A DNA stretch of 64,000 nt from Bombus terrestris (lineage: Eukaryota > Arthropoda > Insecta > Hymenoptera > Apidae), in the NCBI RefSeq assembly GCF_910591885.1, contig NC_063275.1, forward strand, positions 1,488,001 through 1,552,000, read 5' to 3'. Below the pieces are notes generated by a model. The model saw only the letters and a list, made by a program, of their open reading frames with translations. It searched no databases and was not told the origin of the DNA. A program made the position numbers and the translations under genes. This document shows, in pieces, positions 1 to 12,800 of this stretch (its first letter is position 1; each line of letters starts with the position of its first letter).

Positions 1-1438
1 ACATTATTAAAATTATTATACACTTGCAGAGTTACGTTGTTAATAAGTAATATATAGCTTTTGGTGGGGGTGAGTCAGCATGTTGTACATGCTCGCTGTC
101 ATGTGTTTTTGTTTATTGCGTTTGATCTTTATCGTTATTATTTTACATACGCGAGATTATTCGCGTACAGTTACATACAGATACGCGCATGTAACTATCT
201 TCTTTCTGTATGTGGAAACCAATGAAACCCACCAAACGTGCTCCCTTAAACGACAAATCGAAGAAATAAGAAAGACCAAAAAGACATTGTACATAGCTGT
301 GTTTGTTCGTTGTTTTATCAATTTTGCCTTTTATTCGACAATTTTTCGTATTTATCCAACTCCTGTAATTGAATCTGTCTCGCCCCCACCCCTCCTCTTT
401 CTTTTTTCCCTTTCAACGCGCATTCTTCATCTTTCTCTCTTTCTTTCTTTCTTAACACGCACGCATACACACACCCACAGAGACGCGTGAGCCTTCGCGT
501 TTACGCAAGATACATACATGCAGTTACGCGGCAGGACGTAACTCACATAAACAGAAGCATGCAACAAACACGCCTTTCCACTTTACTGTTATTCTTCTTC
601 AAACAGCAGGACACCAAGGAGTAGTGACGAGGATGTAACCGATGTGAGTGAATACATTTTGTTATACCTACCCTCACCTGCACAGATGTGCAATTAGCCG
701 AGAAATAAGAGAAGATTTAGTAGATCGTATCGTATCGAATCGTACCGTACCGTACCTTATCGTATCGTATCGTATCGTATCGTATCGTATCGTATCGTAT
801 CGTATCGTATCGTATCGTATCGTACCGTATCGTGTCGTATCGTATCGTATCGTATCGTATCGTATTGTATCGTATCGTATCGTATCGTATCGTACCATAC
901 CGTACTGTATTGTATCATATCGTATCGTACCGTACTGTACCAGATAATATCGTATCATGTACTAACGTACTGTATTATATTATATTGCATTGTATAGCGT
1001 TATGTCCCAGTGAACCATGTCAAACGCAGTTCTAGGAACGTTAAAAACTACTCCAAAGGAGGTAGGTAATTATTATAGAATATAGTAGGAGACGCTCTCG
1101 CGATAAAGCTACTCAGCAGCAATAGCGAGGTAGATTCCTGGACTGCAATGTTAAGGCAAACAAGAGGAAGCACGTCGCAATATGGTGAAAAAGTAGTGTA
1201 TACATAATTTGTGTGTGCTTAAAGAACATATTGTGAGGTAAATTAGGGGCAGAACGAAAGGAAAACAGAGATTCAAACGAATTTCGGCTTAGGAGACGAC
1301 TACGGTTCTCTAGCATATACAGCGCTTCTGTATCTCTTTTTATATAAAATATACAAAAATATTTCGGAACGAATCTTCACGGGTCGAGCGTTGAAAGAGT
1401 GTCAATGTAAAGAGACATTGTGTTAGATAAAGAGACGC
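1..1438 (-). other. trio 3' flank / probable 3' UTR
   Basis: No conserved coding sequence. It follows the trio TAA and probably includes its 3' UTR, but I cannot place the poly(A) site. Apart from the pentanucleotide repeat at 727-960 it is unremarkable AT-rich and pyrimidine-rich DNA. Confidence 0.5.
727..960. repeat. (ATCGT)n pentanucleotide microsatellite
   Basis: About 45 copies of a 5-bp unit (cgtat/atcgt). The pure core is near 760-890 and the edges are interrupted (cgtac, tgtat variants). Open in several frames on both strands only because the unit lacks stops; not coding. Confidence 0.95.
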
Positions 1439-3823
1439 TTACAATGGATCTTTGGTAAGTTCCTTTTGGTAGGCAATCGGCGACTGTATCGCCTTAAGAA
1501 AGTCACGTTGGGTCTGCAGGATGGCAGTGATCGTATCTACCCACTCCTGCTTCCGCGGCCCATTTTCTTCCGCTGCGCTACAAGAAAATGCAAGGCCAGG
1601 TTTTCGAGGATCCGTCGAGCGAATTATGAACTTTTCCGGGTCGTCGTAAGGATTTTGTAAGCACAGTTTATTCACCTGTGTGTAAAAACAAAATATTTAT
1701 CTTTGCAGTTTAAGCCTATTCCTTGTACAAGAAATCCTGCTCTATTTTCTTTTTTTTTTTTTTCTTTCTTCTCTTAACCGCGTTAACTGTTAATCATCGA
1801 CTATCAAATGTTCTAAGAGATTACGATAATATACTAGTCGTTCTAGTTTCTTCTCTTTTCACGAGACGAGAAGATAACCGAGAAGGTGAAAATACAAGAA
1901 ATTACTATTTCTATCCGTCCTTGTTAGTTCTTCGATAAGTATTTGATGACTATCGCGTCTATACAGATAAATTACAAATATCGTACGGGATGTACACGCA
2001 TGTGTAAATCTTGTTTCAATCCTATCTTTTCTTCGTTTAATTTAATCAATTGTCGGTATTTGCATTTCCTTGGAATTTACCGATTTCATGATCTAATAAC
2101 TTAACTGAAGTAAACTATAACTCGTTTATTTGAAAATATTTGTAAGAAAGTGGTTTATCATCTGGTGTATCGTGTATGTTGGCAAGAGAAGAAGAACTTG
2201 TGGAGAAAATGTTAAATAAATTTCACGATATCGTTGCTTTACCTGGATATGAGCTTTGTAAATGTAGACGGGATTCGTGAACTGTGTCTTTTTGCCGACA
2301 GCCTCGCTAAAAATAATATTTTGCTCGAAGAGGAAGACTTGCCATTCTTTTTCCTTACTCGGTAAATTCGAGGAAAATTCCGATACTAAAAGCGGTCCGT
2401 GCAACAGTAACTTTCCTTGCGCTGTGATCTTTCCCTGTGACAGTTAGACAAAATAAATAAGCAGTTCAAAAGATACGAGAGATACGAGAAATTGTACGGT
2501 GAAAGGGGAAAATATAAATATATGGATACGGATCGAGCTACATTTTGCAGCGGGATAAAATTTAACTTACGTCAAAACCTTGAAGTCTCGCAACATCCAT
2601 CATGTCATTGGCCGCTTTTGGAATAATGCGCATTACATGAACCGCAGCTGTAAGCCCTTCGATCTCTGACATTCTTTGAGTTCGTTCGGTAAGTCTTAGT
2701 GCTTCTCGAAGAAGAAGTTGATACTTTGTGATCCTTTGAACCGGCTTGATTAAAAGATCGCACAATTGTAACCGATGTCCGAGCTTTTGTCTTAAGTCCT
2801 AGACGCGATAATACTTGGCAATAATAAAGAATTGAAAGCGCATGAAAATTAGAGACGTCTTTATAGTACGACAACTTACCTCGAAATAGGTATCTATATA
2901 TTCGGAAACGATATATTCGGAGACTGGTTTGTTTTGACAATAAACAACGTACATATGTAATTTTCTTTCGTATCGCTTAAACAGCGGTCCGAGCTCTTCC
3001 GGACGTTCCAAACAACGTTCCAACGCCTTCAGGAAGAAACTGTATAAACGAACAAATGAATCCAACCTCATTTGCAACTGGCGTTTAAACACGCCGTACT
3101 GAGTATGATAAAAAGAGAAGAAAGTAGAAACGAGGCTTACTCTCTATGCCACTCGTAGATTGCTTCTATATTGCCGAAAACCATTTTATCTTTTCCACCA
3201 CGCAAATCGTCCGGCAATGGAACTTCGGACTCTGGATCCCGCATCAACGACATGTACCCTTCGACTATTTGTTTTAGATCATTTACATAATCTTTTTCCG
3301 TTTCCACCAATTCTCGAATAACGAATTGTCGTTTCGCTAACACTGCACTTTCCACATCGCACTCTTCAGGAGTCCCGTGAACAGGGCTACTCGTTGTGGT
3401 CGTTGTGGTGGTTGTCGTCGCCATCGTCGTTACCATCGTCGCCGCTGTTGTCATTGTTGTTGTTGACGTTGCTGTTGTCGGTGCCGGAATCATAGTAGCA
3501 GCGATAGTTATCGCAGTTGACAGGGTACCTTCGTCATAATCGTCGTCCCCACCGATACCAACGTTCGAACTTTTACCACTGGGAGTCCGCATCAGGCTTT
3601 GTCTTTCTTGATTTTCCGTATGTTGTTCCTATTTTCACGTTCGATGTAGTATGAAAAAGACAAAGGAACCGTCAGCAACGAGAGGCGTGGTAAATCACAA
3701 AAAACAATGACCCTTAATTTTTTAATTTAACGAACTTACCATCCTCTCTTTCACGATCTGTTCGATCTCAGCTAAATCGGCCGTCGTAGCACCGTCAAGA
3801 ATTTTTGCCGACCGCTCAGACGT
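1439..3823 (-). CDS. trio: trio exons coding the second DH-PH module (GEF2) and C-terminus
   Basis: Exons 3823-3740, 3628-3141, 3039-2880, 2798-2571, 2434-2243 and 1675-1439. The DH domain starts FVIRELVETEKDYVNDLKQI, continues through KDKMVFGNIEAIYEWHRDFF, RKLHMYVVYCQNKP and LLIKPVQRITKYQLLLREAL, and ends ARLQGFD. The PH domain follows with WQVFLFEQNIIFSEAVGKKT. The protein ends QTQRDFLKAIQSPIAYQKEL plus five residues and TAA. There is no second SH3, Ig or kinase domain after it, as in insect Trio (family knowledge). The 3628 exon opens with a Thr/Ala/Met-rich tract. Confidence 0.95.
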
Positions 3824-6800
3824 CTACGTACAATTAAAAGCAATTCAATTTAAAGTCGTTGCCTACAAATAGTATATTTAATTTATATTCGCATCCATTA
3901 TATCACGGAAACTTAACATTTTAACATTCAAATTAAACTTTATCGTGCTTACTTATTCGTATATCGTTCTTTAATCGTAAGAAAAACGTACAGAACGGAA
4001 GGTTCACCCGCGTAGAGGCACACTAGGTATATTAAAACGGTTTCATTGATGCAAAGAATGGAACGTTAAAATTTCCTCACGTACGATTCATTTGTATTCA
4101 TCGCATTCGCGGTCAAACGTTGGGACCAGGTAAAATAAATCGAGTTACAATGGGCGGAAGAAGGTTCTAGATTAAAAACTAAGAGGAGACTGAAGGGAAG
4201 AGAATAAGAACGAGCGAGATCGAAAGCCAGGGAGAAAGAAGAGAAACGAAATGAGCGGAAGAATATTAGGAGCGGCAAGAAAGAAGATGAAACTTGCTCG
4301 AGATTTTCCACAGCTTTCTGTTGCAATTGCAGATTCCGATGAACCGTTAGCTGTTGCCACGAGTATCGGTTCGGTGATTGGTTTCATCGGCGGTGGAAGT
4401 TCCAATTCATCCTCGGCATCGTCCGCCCCATTTTGCTCGGAATACGTTAAAGCCTCGGTGTCGTCGGGTTCCGGCATCGTATCCTCTTCCAACTCAGGTT
4501 CCGATTGCTCGGTTTCTCCTTCCTCCTCTTCCGCTCCTTCGAGTCCTGGCTCGAGTTCCGTGTCAAGATCCGCTTCCGACACGGAGGTAGATACGCGCAT
4601 GGACGCGGTCGCGGTTGTTAACGCAGAAATGGAAACAGAAGCGCTTCTCAAAGGCCGAGACTGTTCGGCACCACTCGGCAATCTAAATCGTTTCTCCGAG
4701 ACGTTCTTTTTCAAAGAGGATCGTTCGCAGGACGTCTGCACGATCGAGATCGCGGTCGACGTCGTCGCTGTTGTTGCTGTCGCTGTCGGTGTCGTAGTCG
4801 GTGGGGATTTCTCCACTTTACCTTGGCTAAGTTTACGTAACGGTGGAGGTAGCCACTTTCTCCTATGAAATAAGAAGAAGGAAAAAGGAGAAAAATAATC
4901 GAGCTTCTTGTTTATCGTTCGCGAGACAACGTTATCGTCATCGTCATCGATTCGACCGTTGTTACATCTGGTTGTCTCTGCTTACCCGCTAAAGCCACGT
5001 CTTTTATTGCCTGGAGAATTCGTGTTCGCAGCACCACTTCCATCGTTTGCCGCAGCAGCCGCAGCAGCAGTGCCGACGATAATATTTTCTGTAAAAGGAA
5101 ACATGAACAAAAATAAAATAAATCGCCAATGCAAGAACTATCAGTCGACGACGATATGTACCACGAAAAGAAGATTTTCAACGCGATTTAATAGAAATTT
5201 TTTAATAAAAGGAATGCCAAATAGAGGAATCGCCGCTTACAAAACTGTTGACGATGGTTAAACGTATCGTATTTTAAACGTCCGCAAAGATCGGCCAATT
5301 CGATCCGAACGGTAAATTTGTTTCAAATAAAAATCTTCCATTCGAAACAACAGATTCGATGATAATCGTTTAGCAATCGAATCGACCAACTCTTCGGGTT
5401 AAAAGGTTAGCGACCATCGATTTAGAGTGCGTTCAATATGCTCGACGCATCGACTTTGTTCCATCGGCATGTCAGTTGAAGATTCAACCGGTCAAGGACA
5501 CAGTTATCCCCCGTACATCGTATTGATCCGACACGACCGACTCGGAGTACGCGTACAATAGACCGTTTTGATCGTAAGCTACCAATGTCCTCGCAAACTT
5601 TCAACTCGTTCGTTTATCATCCGAACTTGCACGTAAATTCATCCTCGTGCCACCCACCGTACCATCCTATTATCATGTTATCGACCACTGAAAACATACA
5701 TTTCGTTTTACTCTTATTTCGTTCTATTCTAACCTCGCTTCTATTTTACAATTTCTTATCGCATTCTACATTACCCTGTATATTTGATACTCGAACCTAT
5801 TTTATTTGACGATTTTTATCTATCTCTACGATCGATCTATTCGCCATATCTAATCTAATCTTTCCTTAACCTAGAGTCAACAGTAGAATCTAATCTTTCG
5901 GTTTGCATACATTTTTTTCTTTTGGAATTATCAAGTGAAATATTCCTCTCACCTGTTTCGTCTGGTAATATAGAACTCGGTGGCACATTTTGAGCGGATA
6001 ACCCACCGCTCGCTACTATGCCCGTTCCCACAACCGATGACGAAGATCCCGGTATTCCTGTAGCGCCAGACGATACTGTTGTGATACCTCCGCTAGACGC
6101 GGCAGTTTGAATTTGACTGGTCGATTGCTGTTGATGATAATGAGATTGCTGCTGTTGTTGTTGCTGTTGCTGCTGCTGTTGTTGTTGTTGTTGCTGCTGT
6201 CCTGGAACTTTTCTAGACGGTGAAGTTTTACTGGAAACCGGTGGAGGTTGTTTGAGCGCGCTAGTAGGAACCAGTCCCTCTGGCGGCGGATCGACTTGTC
6301 CCGGGGCAACCAATAAACGTACGTGGGTCCATTCGGACGTATTCACACCGCTAATATTGCTTCCGTTTTCCAATACCTCGACTTGTTGACCCTTCGTTAC
6401 CGTCAATTCCTTGGATCCAGGCGCGGCGGAATGATCGGCGATAACCCAAGTCACTTCGGCTACGCCAGTCTAAAGATTCAACAGTAATAATATTCGATAA
6501 TAAGAGATTCTACGTGAATGCGCGTGGATCGATCGGTAATGCGTTATTATATAAACCGTGCGAATTAACGTAGAGATGGCGTTTTTAAAACGGGACGATC
6601 ATTTTTAACCCGCAGGCCTCATCCGAACGACTCGTGATAAAACGAAAAGGCGTGTAGATGAAAACACGCAAGGGCGTAAGGAAAAAAGAGACGGAAGGCG
6701 AGAGGAGGAGGAGGAGAAAGAGTAGACAGAGAAGAACGAAGAGGAGAAGCGGGTAGGAGTAGAGTACACATAGATGGACACAGGACAGGACAGCGTGCAC

Positions 6801-9800
6801 CGATCGTCTTTGACTTTGCGGTCCAATGGACCGTTTAATGGATTATTCTAGCTTCGGTGATTTCGATTTGATCGAAATAGCCTGACTTTGATAAAGACAC
6901 GTACCACCAGCCGTTTCTTTCGAAAATACAGCGACCGATAGACGCATCGAAATATGCCAGTCTAGACCGTCTTTTCCTCTTTACGTCAGTTATCAAGACT
7001 GCATATTTTCTTTTATCTCTTGCGTCACCTTGCACACCGTGCGATTCATTTTACAAACTTCCTCTCGTCCGATTGATTTCTCTCGATAAAGTTTACTTGA
7101 AAACTTATCGTATATTTACAGTACAAATACGCGTGATATATGTACGTAACTGCACGGTAAGCATTTCAATTCGGTAAAAACGAAAGGAAACAAGAGGGAA
7201 GACATCGATACAAGTAGATTTTAAGATCGATCGTTTAAATTCTTACACGAAACGTAACTTTTCAATCGATTCGATTTAATCGATTAAATTCGAGATGATA
7301 AACGCGGTCGGGATTCTCTCATTTCTCGATGTTGCAATTTACGGACGCATTACTATGAACCGTGATGATGGTTCTATAATAGTTATAAGGCCGAGAGTCA
7401 AAACAGTCAGAGAGGTCGGTCGTCCGCTTTCGCGTCGCATTCCACCGACGAAAATAGACTTTTTCCACGTGCCAAATTTTGCCGATTCTCTTTCAATCCT
7501 CTCGATGCTCTCAACGTGCCGAGGATCTACCTAATTACGAACGTTGATCGATCGTTGTTACCACTATCGAATTATATCGATTTCCTCAACAGATTTGTCA
7601 ATGTCCACGCGATTATCGATTATTCGTTTATTTTTCGATAAGATTATGCCGAGTATTGCTGTGCTATTGTTATATTACGTAATACCTTCATTCGCGCTTC
7701 CCAGACGAAAAACGCTTTACCGGTATACGTAGCCCGCCCGTTTACATTTATACCTCGAACCATTCGGAACTGAACCATTCGAAATCGAACCATTTGAACG
7801 TAGCGAGCAACCTCGGCAACAATCAAATTTCAACTTGGCATCGAACGGTGTGCAATTCGCGTCCCGATTCAATTCTCATTCGTAATGATTTCGGTACGGA
7901 TAGACAGAAGAGAGGAACATTTCCAGCGGACGTCTTTTCGCGTAAGAAAATCCCAAAGAATGAGTATAGATTGTACACGGATTCACGTTAAACACGCGAA
8001 TAACTGAAAGATTAAGCAAAGTAAGTGAATAAATTTCTCTATATTTCAGGATAAGGGAAGGGAGGGGGAAAGAGAAAGGGAGGGAGAGGGAGGGAGGCGT
8101 AGGAGAAAATGTGTCAACAAAAGAGGCAGGCGCAAATATGGAAAAACGTTTCATACGAGGATACGAGGTTTAATTAACGAATTGTATTTATCGACGAGTT
8201 CGATTCTCGATACGTGGCAAATGGAAATGAAACAATGACAATGACAATGCAACAACTTGAACGACAAATTCTTCGATTCGCGGATATAGGAACGACTGCG
8301 GATGTGGCTACGGATACGATTGCGGACGTGGATGCGGATACGAGCTGCGACCGCGTTTCCTTATATATCGTCTACTTGCAAATGTAAACCGTGGATAAAT
8401 TTAAACGAACGCTTCGACCATGTAAACGTTTGTTAACGACGGATTATGAAACTTAATCAACGTTCTTAGCCATAAATTTTTAACCGGCATTTTCAATTCG
8501 AATTTCAATCTTTTCATCTACAAACGCGGAATGATATATATCGGCAAATTAAGGATATTTTTTTTAATATACCGAATACGATTTTCGTCTCTGTCGATCG
8601 TTAACCGTTCTACGAGAGAAACCATTCTCCATGACGTTGCTCTATCGAAGAGAGCACGTTGTTCTTTCCTACATCGCGGTATGTTATTATTTCCGTGCGT
8701 AATTATTATTTCCTCGTATTATTAATCTACTCTGAAAAAGTATGATTTTCAGGTGAATTTGCGGTTTCTACGAACGGAAACATCAAACATCCTGACCGTT
8801 CTACGTACAATCTAAAGGGGAAATCGTAGTACGCGAGCGCGCGTTTATGTGGGTGAACGAGTACTCGAGTACCTGGGAGAGGGAGGGTTGTCGGTGCAAA
8901 AGTCGAGCCTGGAACGAGCTCGGGGTGTCGATGGTATGCTGCCTAGAGAGGGCTGCATGTGGTGGAGTTACAGAACTCTGACGAAACCAAGGTAACGAGA
9001 TCTTCCTGCGGGCTTTTTTCACGATTGTTGCAGGTTTTCCTGCCGGTGACGTCATGACAGTTCGTTTGCCTCGTGTTCAATTCACGTGCACGAACGCGAT
9101 AACCGTGTTTAGCGCAACAAACGGGAATAAACGTGTTGTCGAACGTACGAGCGACATGTTGCTCTCTTTAATGTATTTTCCCGATTCTCAAAACGGGTCG
9201 GAATAAATTTTCTCCGACGATTCGTCGCCACGCTCACCGTCCAACGGATCCATTCGACCCAAGTGTCGCGCCCGTACTGATCCCGTTACCTATCGTTCCT
9301 CGCATCCTCATCCTCCTCTTTACCCTCGCCACCCTTTACCTTACCACCTATTTCTCACCCCTCACTCCCTCCCCGCCCTCCCCTCTCTCCCTCACTTTTC
9401 TTCTATCGTACCCTCTCGTGCACTCGCTGCAACGCGCTTGCTCGCTTTTCGATTATTCTCGAACCCCACCCAACCATCTTCTCTCGCTCTGTTCGCTGCT
9501 ATCGCTACCCCACTACCAAACACCAACGACGAACCTACCTCTATCGCTTATATCTACCCCGCTTACGTTTCTCACTTTTATCGCTCTCATCTATCCTCGC
9601 GCTTCTTTCCACTCATGATCACTTATATCTAAACTTTATCTCAACAAACACGTCTAGATATCACGAACATTATGCCTTCCGTCTTTATTCCGTCTTTCAT
9701 CTTCCGCCTTCAGAGATCGCAACCAAATCAATCCTGGTTTGCCTTCTTTCTATTCGTTTCAAACTGCAATCAAATACTTTCCGCGTCTTGCGAAGTTCCG

Positions 9801-12800
9801 TTTTTTTTTTTTTAAATATTATCTCCTCTTAATCAAATCGAATGAAAAATGCTTATCCTACCTTTATCCTTTTAACAGCCAATTGTCCACAAGTACAAAT
9901 ATGGATCGAACCATCTTTTCAACCCTATACGTTAAAAATTGAAACGTTTCGCAAATACGATCAGAGGCAATCGGCCGCGACTAACCACTGGCAAACCCAA
10001 CGACTAACGTATAGTATTTGCTTGCTCTTGACGAACGATATTGATTATCGTGCAAGCCAAACGCGGATTGATTCCAAAGCAATCGCTAATTAACTCAAAT
10101 TCTCATAAGACAATGAAAAAAGGAAACGGAACATCGAAAAAGCGAGATCCAAATGAAAAAAAGGAAGAAAGATTCTACCTACCTTATCGGAATCTGTGGT
10201 GTTGGTGGAACCAAAAGATGCCAGGGAATTTCGATCTAAATTCTCAACGCTATCGTCCAGAGAAGCACATTCTTCAAGGTCCCTGCTAGAACGTTGACTC
10301 GAACTCTTTTTCGCAGGACTCTTCGGCATACTTAAACTGAAATATGTTTCCTGAATAACCTCGCGTAGTCTTTTCACCCACAGTTGCTTAGCATCCATCG
10401 AATTAGCTCGAAGAACGACACGTGTATCGCTGGTTGGTGCCCGACCTGTCCAAACCGCGAATTTGCATTCGTCACCCTCGATATGTTCGGTCACGCCCAG
10501 TTCGGAGGTCATCAAACGGCTTTTGTAAATGTACTTCACCTATATCGTGCCGAACAAAAGAAAACGTTTACGTTCACTCTAGATGGATACAGGTTGAGGT
10601 GTTTTATCACGCTTGACCAACGCGGCATATATGTATTCCATATCGTTTTCCATATCGATTTTGCTTTTACCTACCTTTCCAGCCGAATCTTTCACCTCTT
10701 TGCTAAACAATAGGTACAATTCAAATAGAAATATGTGCCGATCCCTGCCTTTTCTAATCAGTTGTTTAGGGTCCCACACTGTAAAAGAATCCTGTAGCAC
10801 TACATCGCCTAGTGTGTCTATTCTTACATCGCAACCTTCCAGCATGCTCAAATGTAAGGCATCGTTCGCTTTCTTAGGCACATTTAACATTACTTCTAAC
10901 CCATCTTTTATCTCACCCTGTCCTTCTTGGCAACAAGCCTACATAATTTGAAAAATTGAATCGTGAAAAAACAGTAAGCACAAAGATACAATGTAAGAAA
11001 AGACCAACAGACAGAAGAAAAAATAAAAGATACAAAAAAGAAAAAAAAAGAACTTGTTTCAATCACTTATAAGTATACGCAGAGTATACGCAATATGAAT
11101 TTTTACATCTAGCAAACGATACACCTATTACTATTGGTATAGCGAGACTATAAAGGGAAAAGAGCAAAACATCCTTCCCCCGATCATCCTACCTGAAGAT
11201 CTTTGAGCAACAACTGATACTTTGTTATTCTTTGTACCGGTTTAATTAGGTACGCAGCGATCGGATGTTCAACTCGCTGTTTCCTTTGTAATTCTTCAAA
11301 CCATGTCCCACCATGAGTAACTAATAATTGATTACTTTCCGGTTTATTCTTACAGTATGTCACGTACATATCAAATTTAGGTGCCTAATCGATAAAAAAG
11401 AAGCAGATTAATCGTCTAACACATCCAAATTACGATACAAGACATAGGTATAGCTTACCCATGTCACGAAACAATGCCCAACGTCTTCTGGCATAGTTTC
11501 GTACTTTTCTAGCTCACGAAGAAATATGTTACTATGAAATTGATGAATTTCTTCCATATTGCTGAAAATTATTGATTCTCGTCCTTGTAATCCAGATGGA
11601 ACGTTTCCTTTTCCGCATCGCGTTTCTTCCAAAAAACATCGAATACAAGTTTCCAAATCCTTCACGTAGGTCCGTTCTGTTTGCAGCAGTTCAGCCATTA
11701 TAAATCTGTGAACACGTTGCGGGTGATGAAAACAAAGACGCGTGATAATTGTCATCGTTCGATTAAAGAGGAGCATACTCTTTTCTTCGTGCCGATCTTC
11801 TTTTCTCCTCGTTTAATTCTTTCAGATCTTTTCCCTTGATCTTCTCTTCGAGTAGAGGATCGGAATTACGATCGATGGAAAGATCTTTTTGACCATCGTC
11901 AGATTGAATTCCAAGATCTTCTTCGATTTGACTTTTATAGCAGTCCATACGCGTACTAAAGTCCTTGTATCTTTGATCCACTTCAGCAACAGACTGTTTG
12001 ATTGCTGCTGCATGAGCGTGTCCTTTTTCCACTAAATTATCAGCAAGCTGGATCAACAGTTTCACTCTTTCTCTTGTTTCCTGTCACATCACGCAGCAAA
12101 CGAACGAACAAAATAAATCAGAAGGAAGAAAAAGGATAAAGAACAAACTCTTGTTCCTTCAAGCGCTTTCGTTTGTCGATCTGAGAAGAGAATGCAAGAA
12201 ACGAACAAAACCTACCTTCGCAGCTCCCTTAAATTCGTTGTGCTCCCGCAACAACTGTTCATTTTCGATACGATTTTTACCAACGTTAGTATGGGTGGCT
12301 AAATACAATTCACCCGTTTCTCTTATCCATTCTAAAGCCTGTTTAGCACTGCGCTCGAATAAGACATATTGATGACACTGATCCAATCGTTTCTTACGCT
12401 GCGTCCAATATTCCAGTACACGATTTTCTTTACTAAGCAACTCTTCCAAAATACCTGTAAATTCCAGATTAAAAGGTGCAAATGACTTAAAGATTATTTA
12501 GATGTAAAACCTTATTAGAGGCAACATATCATACACGTTAACATGAAACTAACTTTTAACTTTATTCTCTGAGCCAGCGCTGTTCGCTTGATAACTATAA
12601 AACTGAAGACTGCGGTTTGTATATTTGAGAAATGTTTCCGCGGTCCGCCGTACCAACGTGCATGCTTTCAAGAATGCTTCCTTTTGTTCTTGATGTTTTC
12701 CAACAAGCGTTGGCACTTGTGTCGCCTTTTCACCAGAAGCGCACCAATCTTCGTCCCGTTTGTATTCGCGTTCGAGGCTATCTAATACAGAGCGAACTTG

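Noticed and set aside
648..1035. Open frames of repeating Tyr-Arg-Ile-Val-Ser on both strands
   Set aside because: Artefact of the stop-free ATCGT microsatellite.
4251..4868. 205-codon plus-strand frame
   Set aside because: Exact antisense of the conserved trio linker exon, a shadow of its codon bias.
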